The translations under genes and the position numbers were made by a program. From Cupriavidus numazuensis (GTDB lineage Bacteria; Pseudomonadota; Gammaproteobacteria; Burkholderiales; Burkholderiaceae), in contig NZ_CAJPVI010000062.1 of assembly GCF_905397435.1 (NCBI RefSeq), positions 1-48,818 on the forward strand: a DNA stretch of 48,818 nucleotides, written 5' to 3'. Numbering within the stretch: position 1 is the first letter of the stretch; each line of letters starts with the position of its first letter. Positions 42,372-48,818 of the stretch are shown piece after piece. The notes below the pieces were generated by a model. It was not told where the DNA came from and made no database searches. It was given only the letters and a program-made list of their open reading frames with translations.

Positions 42372-43927
42372 GCTTGATTCCCACGGTCGGAGAGGAACAG
42401 CTTGTAGACCGGGTTCTCCGTCTCGTCCCAGTGTACGTAACCCAGCGTCGAAAGGAAGGCGCGGAACGCGCGCTTTTCGTTCTTCGGCACCTGGATGCCG
42501 ACCAGGATGTTGGACGTGTCGCCACCTTGGTTGCGGTAGTGGAACAGGCTGATGTTCCAGTTCGGGCTCATGCTCGACAGGAACTTCATCAGCGCGCCCG
42601 GGCGCTCGGGGAACTCGAATCGATAGAGCAGTTCGTCATGCGCGAGCGGCGAGACGCCGCCCACCATGTAGCGGATGTGCTGCTTGGCGAGTTCGTCGTT
42701 GGACAGGTCCAGCGTGTCGAAGCCGTGGCGGCGGAAGCCCGCGGCGATCTTGTCGTTTTCGGCGCGGCTCGCAATTTGCACACCGACGAAGATGTGCGCA
42801 ATGTTCTTGTCGGCGATGCGGTAGTTGAACTCGGTGACGCTGCGCGTGCCTACCAGTTCGCAGAAGCGCTTGAAGCTGCCGCGCTCTTCGGGGATGGTGA
42901 CGGCAAACACGCCTTCGCGCGCCTCGCCCACTTCGGCGCGTTCGGCGACGAAGCGCAGGCGGTCGAAGTTCATATTGGCGCCGCAGGCGATCGCGACGAG
43001 GTGCTCGCCCTTGAGCTTCTCCCGCTCGGCGTACAGCTTGAGGCCGGCGACGGCCAGCGCGCCGGCCGGTTCCAGGATGCTGCGCGTGTCCTGGAACACA
43101 TCCTTCACCCCCGCGCAGATCGCGTCGGTGTCCACCAGCACGATCTCGTCGACGAGCTCGCGCGTGATGCGGAACGTTTCCTTGCCGACCAGCTTGACCG
43201 CGGTGCCGTCGGAGAACAGGCCCACGTCCTTGAGTTCGATGCGCTTGCCCGCTTCGACCGAGCGCTTCATCGCATCGGAGTCCACCGTTTGCACGCCGAT
43301 CACCTTGATCTCGGGGCGCACGGCCTTGATGTAGGACGCGATGCCGGAGATCAGGCCACCGCCGCCGATCGCGACGAAGATCGCATGGATCGGGCCCGGA
43401 TGCTGGCGCAGGATTTCCATCGCGATGGTGCCCTGGCCGGCAATGACTTCCGGATCGTCGAACGGATGGATGAAGGTCAGCTTGTGCTTCTTCTCAAGGA
43501 TCGCCGCGTGGTTGTAGGCGTCGCTGTATGAATCGCCGTGCAGCACGATCTCCACCCACTTGCCGCCGCGCTCGCGCACCGCGTCGATCTTTACCTGCGG
43601 CGTGGTCACCGGCATGGCGATGATCGCGCGGCACTGCAGGCGCGCCGCCGACAGCGCCACGCCCTGCGCGTGGTTGCCGGCCGAGGCCGCAATCACGCCG
43701 CGCCTGAGTTCGTCCTGCGTCAGCGACGCCATCTTGTTGTACGCGCCGCGCAGCTTGAACGAGAACACCGGCTGCGTGTCCTCGCGCTTGAACCACACCG
43801 AGTTGCCGGTGCGCGCCGACAGGTTGTGCGCGAAGGTCAGCTCGGTCTCCTGCGCCACGTCATAGACCTTGGCGGTCAGGATCTTCCGGAGATAGTCGGG
43901 TTTGGAGGAGGCGGGCTTGCGGTTCAT
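42368..43927 (-). CDS. ilvA: Threonine ammonia-lyase, biosynthetic
   Basis: 519 residues from ATG 43927, in line with E. coli IlvA (514). The PLP lysine is Lys58 in VFSFKLRGAYNK. GGGGLISG (about 190) binds phosphate. Two C-terminal ACT-like domains (about 325-510; GSFKRFCELVG and RPGALMKFLSSMSPNWNISLF) are the allosteric site for isoleucine and valine. It makes 2-oxobutanoate from threonine, the first step to isoleucine. No strong ribosome site is seen. It is translationally coupled to queF, an unrelated pathway. Confidence 0.97.
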   Translation of the reverse strand: MNRKPASSKPDYLRKILTAKVYDVAQETELTFAHNLSARTGNSVWFKREDTQPVFSFKLRGAYNKMASLTQDELRRGVIAASAGNHAQGVALSAARLQCRAIIAMPVTTPQVKIDAVRERGGKWVEIVLHGDSYSDAYNHAAILEKKHKLTFIHPFDDPEVIAGQGTIAMEILRQHPGPIHAIFVAIGGGGLISGIASYIKAVRPEIKVIGVQTVDSDAMKRSVEAGKRIELKDVGLFSDGTAVKLVGKETFRITRELVDEIVLVDTDAICAGVKDVFQDTRSILEPAGALAVAGLKLYAEREKLKGEHLVAIACGANMNFDRLRFVAERAEVGEAREGVFAVTIPEERGSFKRFCELVGTRSVTEFNYRIADKNIAHIFVGVQIASRAENDKIAAGFRRHGFDTLDLSNDELAKQHIRYMVGGVSPLAHDELLYRFEFPERPGALMKFLSSMSPNWNISLFHYRNQGGDTSNILVGIQVPKNEKRAFRAFLSTLGYVHWDETENPVYKLFLSDRGNQA

Positions 43928-44117
43928 GTCTGCGGTTGGCGATGGGCCCTGGCGGCGCGACGCAGAACGGCGCGGGGAAGGGCAAAAGGGCGCAAAAAAG
44001 GCCGGAAATTTTGGCGGAAACCGCCAATGATAAAGGATCGGAACGCCGCACAAGGTCTGGAACGACGACCGGTGCCCCGGCCGGGGTGGCGCCGCGAGCA
44101 CTGCCGCGCACGGGGGA

Positions 44118-44131
44118 TCACACCAATGTGA
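44118..44131. promoter_or_regulatory. TCACA-N4-TGTGA dyad between ilvA and otsB
   Basis: A perfect 5-bp inverted repeat in the 270-bp divergent gap. It is in the reverse order to a Crp site (TGTGA-N6-TCACA), so a different factor would be needed. The rest of the gap shows no gene or clear promoter that I can support. Confidence 0.35.
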
Positions 44132-44197
44132 CCACCTGTGCCGTGTAGGACAGCGCCCGGTAGGCGCTCGCCGGAATCACATGTACGGTTTTACGCG

Positions 44198-44995
44198 ATG
44201 CCCCCGTTACCGCTTATCGAACCCAATACCGCGCTGTTTCTCGACTTCGACGGTACGCTGGCCGATCTCGCCCCGCGGCCCGAGCTTGTGCAGGTGGAGC
44301 CCGAACTGGTCGGGACGCTGCACAGGCTGTACGACCGCCTGGATGGCGCGCTCGCCATCGTGTCCGGCCGGCCGATCATTGAACTCGACCATTTCCTGCA
44401 GCCACTGTTGCTGCCGGCCGCCGGCGTGCACGGTGCGGAACTCCGCACTGCCGGCGCGCAGATCGAGATGAAGCCGGCCCCTGGCCTCGAGCCGTTGATT
44501 CCGCCCCTTGAAGCACTGGTGCGCCGGCATCCGGGCCTGCGCCTCGAGCGCAAGTCCGTGGCGGTTGCCATCCACTATCGCGAAGCGCCTGAACTCGAAG
44601 GCCTGGTGCGCGCGGCAGTCACCGACGTGCTGCGCCATGCGATCGGGCTGGAGGGCATGCCCGGCAAGATGGTGGTGGAGATCAAGCCCGCCGGCATCAA
44701 CAAGGGCGATGCGATCGCAGCGTTCATGAACATGCCGCCGTTTGCCGGGCGCGGCCCGGTCTTTGCCGGCGACGATGTGACGGATGAAGCAGGCTTCGCG
44801 GTCGTGCGCAAGCTCGGCGGCGTTGGCGTGCTGGTAGGCCAGCGCGAGACCATGGCTACGGTCAGCGTCACCGGGCCGGCCGCACTGCGCTGCTGGCTAC
44901 ACCGCTCCGCGCGCGCATTCGATGGCACACCGGCCCCGGACGAGCGGCCGGCGGTGTCCGATCCACAACGAGATCTTGAGGGGGATTCGCTGTGA
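44198..44995 (+). CDS. otsB: Trehalose-6-phosphate phosphatase
   Basis: 265 residues from ATG 44198, the start that places the conserved LFLDFDGTLADL just after a ten-residue lead. HAD motifs: Asp16 nucleophile and Asp18 in DFDGT, Lys in INKGDAIAAF, and the acidic GDDVTDE. It dephosphorylates trehalose-6-phosphate, the final step of the OtsA-OtsB pathway, making trehalose for osmotic protection. Its stop overlaps the GTG of the GH15 gene (GTGA). The ribosome site is weak. Confidence 0.95.
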   Translation: MPPLPLIEPNTALFLDFDGTLADLAPRPELVQVEPELVGTLHRLYDRLDGALAIVSGRPIIELDHFLQPLLLPAAGVHGAELRTAGAQIEMKPAPGLEPLIPPLEALVRRHPGLRLERKSVAVAIHYREAPELEGLVRAAVTDVLRHAIGLEGMPGKMVVEIKPAGINKGDAIAAFMNMPPFAGRGPVFAGDDVTDEAGFAVVRKLGGVGVLVGQRETMATVSVTGPAALRCWLHRSARAFDGTPAPDERPAVSDPQRDLEGDSL

Positions 44996-46866
44996 CAACC
45001 ACAAGCAACCCAAGCAGCCCGTCGGAACTGGGCGGGCAGCCGTCGGAAGGCGTGCACAAGACGGTCGACGGCGGCGCGATTCATGCCACGCCATCGCTGT
45101 CACTCGGCATGATCGGCAACTGCGCGTTCTCGGCGCTGGTAGACAGCCGCGGCCGCATCGTGTGGTCGTGCATGCCGCGCTTTGACGGCGATCCGGTCTT
45201 CAATGCGCTGCTCGACCCGAGCGAAAACGCAGGCCATTTCTCGATCGAGATCGAGGACTTCCAGTCTTCGAGCCAGTGGTACGAGCCCAATACCGCCGTG
45301 CTGCGCACGCGCGTGACGGACATCCACGGCAATTGTCTCGAGATCACCGACTTCGCGCCGCGCTTCTTCCGGCTCGGCCGCTATTTCCGACCGATTACGC
45401 TGGTGCGCCGCATCCGTCCGGTGCGCGGCGCGCCGCGCGTGCGCGTGGTGGTCGCGCCGCGTTTCGACTGGGGGCGCAAGGTGCCGGAGCTCACGCGCGG
45501 CAGCAGCCATGTGCGCTTCATCGGCGACAACATGACGCTGCGCATGACCACCGATGCGCCGCTTGCGTACGTGCTGTCGCATACCCCGTTCCTGGTCACA
45601 CGCAACCACAATTTCATCCTCGGCCCCGACGAGACGCTCAACCACGGCGTCGAAGAAACCGCACGCGACTTCGAGCAGGAGACCACGTCCTACTGGCGGC
45701 TGTGGAGCCGCCGGCTGGCAGTGCCGCCCGAATGGCAGGACGCGGTGATCCGCGCGGCCATCACGCTCAAGATGTCGCTGTACGAGGAAACCGGTGCGAT
45801 CGTCGCCGCCATGACCACGAGCATCCCCGAAGCACCCGGCAGCGGGCGCAACTGGGACTACCGCTACTGCTGGCTGCGCGATGCGTTTTTTGTGGTGCGC
45901 GCGCTCAATAGCCTGTCCGAAGTCGGCACCATGGAAGACTACCTGCGCTGGCTGTCGAATGTGGTCATGCAATCGCAGGACGGACATATCCAGCCGCTGT
46001 ACGGCATCGGGCTCGAGCGCGAATTGCCCGAAAGCATCTTCGACCACCTGCCCGGCTATCGCGGCATGGGTCCGGTGCGCGTCGGCAACCAGGCGCAGGA
46101 GCACTTCCAGCACGACGTCTACGGCAATATCGTGCTGGGCGCCGCACAGGCGTTCCATGACCACCGGCTGCTGCATCGCGGCGGCCCGGCCGAATTCCGC
46201 CGGCTCGAAGAGGTGGGCGAGCAGGCTGTGAGGGTGTTCGGCACCCCCGATGCGGGCATGTGGGAACTGCGCACGCGTGCCCGCGTGCATACCTCGTCGG
46301 CGCTGATGAGCTGGGCCGCTTGCGACCGCCTCGCCAAGGTCGCCGAGAAGCTCGCGCTGCAGTCGCGCGCCGAGTACTGGCAGGGCCATGCACAACGCAT
46401 GAAGGACCGCATCCTCGCCGAGTCCTGGAACGAGTCGCGCCAGGCGTTCGCCGAAAGCTTCGGCGGCCGCGAGCTCGATGCGAGCGTGCTGCTGATGGCC
46501 GAGGTGAACTTCATCGAACCGCGCGACCCGCGCTTCATCTCCACGATCAAGGCGCTCGAAGACACGCTTTGCGACGGCCCCTACATGCGCCGCTACGAGG
46601 CCCCCGACGACTTCGGCAAGCCCGAGACCGCGTTCAACATCTGCACCTTCTGGCGCATCGACGCGCTCGCGCGCATCGGCCGGCGCGATGAAGCGCGCGA
46701 GATCTTCGAGTCCATGCTCGCCGCGCGCAACCCGCTGGGCCTGCTGTCCGAAGACACCCACCCCATCACGGGCGAGATGTGGGGCAATTTCCCGCAGACC
46801 TATTCGATGGTCGGGCTGATCAACGGCGCCACACGCCTGTCGGCGCCGTGGGACAGCGTGATCTGA
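44992..46866 (+). CDS. Glycoside hydrolase family 15 protein (glucoamylase/trehalase-type)
   Basis: 624 residues from GTG 44992, overlapping otsB. An N-terminal beta-sandwich domain (about 20-230) precedes an (alpha/alpha)6 barrel (about 245-610) with WDYRYCWLRDA near 289, the MWELR segment near 424 where the family acid residue sits, and LLSEDTHPITGEMWGNFPQTY near 586-606 including the second catalytic Glu. GH15 members cleave alpha-glucosidic bonds; mycobacterial relatives are trehalases. Placement between otsB and otsA argues for a role in trehalose or glucan turnover. Confidence 0.93.
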   Translation: MTTTSNPSSPSELGGQPSEGVHKTVDGGAIHATPSLSLGMIGNCAFSALVDSRGRIVWSCMPRFDGDPVFNALLDPSENAGHFSIEIEDFQSSSQWYEPNTAVLRTRVTDIHGNCLEITDFAPRFFRLGRYFRPITLVRRIRPVRGAPRVRVVVAPRFDWGRKVPELTRGSSHVRFIGDNMTLRMTTDAPLAYVLSHTPFLVTRNHNFILGPDETLNHGVEETARDFEQETTSYWRLWSRRLAVPPEWQDAVIRAAITLKMSLYEETGAIVAAMTTSIPEAPGSGRNWDYRYCWLRDAFFVVRALNSLSEVGTMEDYLRWLSNVVMQSQDGHIQPLYGIGLERELPESIFDHLPGYRGMGPVRVGNQAQEHFQHDVYGNIVLGAAQAFHDHRLLHRGGPAEFRRLEEVGEQAVRVFGTPDAGMWELRTRARVHTSSALMSWAACDRLAKVAEKLALQSRAEYWQGHAQRMKDRILAESWNESRQAFAESFGGRELDASVLLMAEVNFIEPRDPRFISTIKALEDTLCDGPYMRRYEAPDDFGKPETAFNICTFWRIDALARIGRRDEAREIFESMLAARNPLGLLSEDTHPITGEMWGNFPQTYSMVGLINGATRLSAPWDSVI

Positions 46867-46906
46867 GCGGAACGGGACGGGGCATGACAAACACGATCAA
46901 CCATCT

Positions 46907-48298
46907 ATGCCAAGACTAGTAGCGGTATCTAACCGGGTTGCCGATCCGCGCAACGTTGCCGCGGGCGGCCTCGCCGTGGCTTTGTCCGAAGCGCTGCGCC
47001 AGACTGGCGGAATGTGGTTCGGCTGGAGCGGCAAGGCGCTGGAAGCGAGCCATGGCGGCACGCCTGGCGAAGGGGAGCTGCACTTGCAGCAGGCGGGCAA
47101 TGTCACGCTGGCCACCGTGGACATGTGCCGCGAAGACCATGACGCCTATTACCTCGGCTACAGCAACGGCGTCCTGTGGCCCGCGTTCCACTACCGGCTG
47201 GACCTGGCCGACTTCGACTCGAACTACCTCAACGGCTACCGTCGCGTGAATCAATTGTTCGCGCGTAAGCTGGCGCCGCTGCTCAAGCCCGATGACATCA
47301 TCTGGATCCACGACTACCACCTGATCCCGCTGGCGGCGGAGCTGCGCGCCATCGGTTGCGGACAGCGCATCGGCTTCTTCCTGCATATCCCGCTGCCGCC
47401 GCCGCTGATCCTGGCCGCGATCCCGCAGCACGACTGGCTCATGCGCGCGCTGTTCGCGTACGACCTGATCGGTTTCCAGAGTCACACCGACCTGGAGCAT
47501 TTCTCGCGCTACGTGCAGAACGAAGCGTTCGCCGAGCCGATGGGCGAACACCGCTACCGCGCGTTCCATCGCACCGTGCGTGCTGAGGCTTTCCCGATTG
47601 GCATCGATGTGGAGGAGTTTCGGGAACTCGGTCGGGGCGCCGAAGCGCAGGAGACCTTCGACATGATGTGCGGCCAGTACGCGAGCCGCCGGTTGCTGCT
47701 CGGCATCGATCGGCTCGACTACTCCAAGGGCCTGCCGCAGCGGCTCAAGGCGTTCTACCGGCTGCTGGCCGAGTATCCGGAAAACCGCATGAGCGCGACA
47801 CTGGTACAGATCGCGGCGCCGTCGCGTGAATCGGTCGATGCCTATGCCGACCTGCGCAGCGAGATGGAGCGGCTGACCGGTGCCATCAATGGTGAATTCG
47901 GCGAGTTGGACTGGATGCCGGTGCGCTATATCCATCGCACCACCGCACGCAAGCGGTTGCCGGGCTTGTGCCGCGCGAGCCGCGTAGCGCTCGTGACGCC
48001 GCTGCGCGATGGCATGAATCTCGTTGCGAAGGAATTCATCGCTGCGCAGGATCCTGAAGACCCTGGCGTGCTCGTGCTGTCGCGCTTTGCCGGCGCGGCC
48101 GAGCAGCTCAAGGAAGCGCTGCTGGTGAACCCCTACGACACGCAGGCCACCGCGCAGGCGATCCAGCAGGCATTGCACATGCCGCTGGCCGAGCGGCAGG
48201 CGCGGCATGAGAAGCTGCTGGAGCGCATTCGTGCGCAGGATGTGCACTGGTGGAGCCAGGAGTTTCTGCGGGCGCTGACGGAAACAGACGGCGGCTGA
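46907..48298 (+). CDS. otsA: Trehalose-6-phosphate synthase
   Basis: 463 residues, family GT20 and E. coli OtsA-like (474). Start MPRLVAVSNRVADP matches the family N-terminus. Substrate residues sit in WIHDYHLIPLA (about 130), GIDRLDYSKGLPQRLKAF (about 268) and RDGMNLVAKEF (about 370). It joins UDP-glucose and glucose-6-phosphate to trehalose-6-phosphate. It follows the GH15 gene by 40 bp with no strong ribosome site, completing the otsB-GH15-otsA operon. Confidence 0.97.
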   Translation: MPRLVAVSNRVADPRNVAAGGLAVALSEALRQTGGMWFGWSGKALEASHGGTPGEGELHLQQAGNVTLATVDMCREDHDAYYLGYSNGVLWPAFHYRLDLADFDSNYLNGYRRVNQLFARKLAPLLKPDDIIWIHDYHLIPLAAELRAIGCGQRIGFFLHIPLPPPLILAAIPQHDWLMRALFAYDLIGFQSHTDLEHFSRYVQNEAFAEPMGEHRYRAFHRTVRAEAFPIGIDVEEFRELGRGAEAQETFDMMCGQYASRRLLLGIDRLDYSKGLPQRLKAFYRLLAEYPENRMSATLVQIAAPSRESVDAYADLRSEMERLTGAINGEFGELDWMPVRYIHRTTARKRLPGLCRASRVALVTPLRDGMNLVAKEFIAAQDPEDPGVLVLSRFAGAAEQLKEALLVNPYDTQATAQAIQQALHMPLAERQARHEKLLERIRAQDVHWWSQEFLRALTETDGG

Positions 48299-48339
48299 GG
48301 GCTTTGGGTTTTGCCTGCGGCTGCTGAAGGAGTGTTGCC

Positions 48340-48693
48340 ATGAGCGAGAAGCTGGAATTGCAGACATGCACGCCGTGCCGTGGGGGTATTCCTCCGCTGG
48401 AACGGGCAGAGGCCGAGGTGCTATTGGTCGAGACGCCAGGATGGACGCTTGCTGATGACGGCGGTCGGCTTGAACGGAGCTTCACGTTCCGCAACTTTGC
48501 GCAGGCGCTGGAGTTTGTTAATGGTGTCGGGCGGCTGGCTGAAGAGCAGGGGCATCATCCGGAAATCAGTTTTGGATGGGGGCATGCTACGGTGTCCTGG
48601 CGGACCAAGAAGATTAAAGGCTTGCATAGGAATGACTTTGTTATGGCGGCTAAGACGGATAGGGTGGCGGAGGGGATCGGGGATCAAGGGTGA
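48340..48693 (+). CDS. phhB: Pterin-4a-carbinolamine dehydratase
   Basis: 117 residues from ATG 48340 (GAAGGAGTGTTGCC). The family motif EEQGHHPEI with His72 and His73 and the later GHATVSW and NDFVMAAKTD match the PCD/PhhB family. It regenerates tetrahydrobiopterin-type cofactor in phenylalanine hydroxylation. No phhA is adjacent, so the symbol reflects family only. It ends a few bases before the repeat that closes the window. Confidence 0.93.
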   Translation: MSEKLELQTCTPCRGGIPPLERAEAEVLLVETPGWTLADDGGRLERSFTFRNFAQALEFVNGVGRLAEEQGHHPEISFGWGHATVSWRTKKIKGLHRNDFVMAAKTDRVAEGIGDQG

Positions 48694-48697
48694 GGGG

Positions 48698-48818
48698 CTT
48701 GTCGTTCGGGCTGGGTTATCGCTCTTGGCAGGCGCTGCTGTTTCGCCGGCGTAGCCGGCGAGTCACTTTTGTCCGAGCGACAAAAGTAACCAAAAACGCG
48801 TTTTGGTTGCCCCAAAGG
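48698..48818 (+). repeat. Left end of a dispersed four-hairpin repeat element, cut by the window end
   Basis: Same cassette as copies A and B in plus orientation: outer module from about 48698, GCCGGC-GTA-GCCGGC at 48745-48759, ACTTTTGTC stem at 48765-48787, ACCAAAA/TTTTGGT at 48789-48807, and the first ten bases of the last hairpin (GCCCCAAAGG) at 48809-48818. The interior of the element would continue to the right. Confidence 0.9.

Noticed and set aside
44118..44131. Crp site controlling otsB or ilvA
   Set aside because: The half-sites are in reverse order and spaced four rather than six bases, so it is not the Crp consensus.
45100..46890. 596-codon open frame on the minus strand
   Set aside because: Antisense to the GH15 gene; composition typical of an antisense artefact.

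Overview
GC-rich chromosomal sequence from a betaproteobacterium of the Burkholderiaceae, most likely Cupriavidus or a close Ralstonia relative. This rests on gene content (long-form isocitrate lyase, QueF, type IV minor pilins, OtsA/OtsB with a GH15 enzyme, many LysR/TetR/RpiR regulators) and codon use; it was not tested by a search. Both window ends lie inside the same multi-hairpin repeat in opposite orientations, so the window may be a whole contig that broke at that repeat.

Block I (about 0.1-20.7 kb) is metabolic and regulatory. A LysR regulator faces a dioxygenase-aldehyde dehydrogenase-MFS operon that looks catabolic. On the minus strand a GbsR/MarR-type regulator, a DUF2269 membrane protein, a saccharopine-dehydrogenase-like protein and an SRPBCC protein form a second cluster, with a perfect 40-bp palindrome over the regulator promoter. 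A small frameshifted gene and isocitrate lyase (aceA) follow; aceA has an elaborate upstream region. Next come a disulfide oxidoreductase, a patatin phospholipase pseudogene with an internal deletion, a REP-like inverted pair, a membrane fatty-acid-hydroxylase-type protein, a secreted Cys-pair repeat protein, an EF-hand protein, a two-component system, and several small envelope proteins.

Block II (about 21.7-40.6 kb) holds a glutamate-type binding protein, an RpiR regulator divergent from a class III aminotransferase, a six-gene type IV pilus assembly operon (pilE-like, fimT-like, pilV, pilW, pilX, pilY1), a class I aminotransferase, a complete TetR-controlled tripartite ABC efflux operon, and an OprB-like porin preceded by a perfect 35-bp palindrome.

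Block III (about 41.5-48.7 kb) has ilvA and queF translationally coupled on the minus strand and, divergently, the trehalose operon otsB-GH15-otsA followed by a pterin-carbinolamine dehydratase.

The most unusual feature is the element separating these blocks. It is a 676-bp nested inverted repeat in two full copies (20830-21505 and 40740-41416), with two outward-facing partial copies at the window ends. Each left end is a cassette of four successive hairpins. One hairpin differs in sequence between copies but keeps perfect pairing. No transposase is visible in it.
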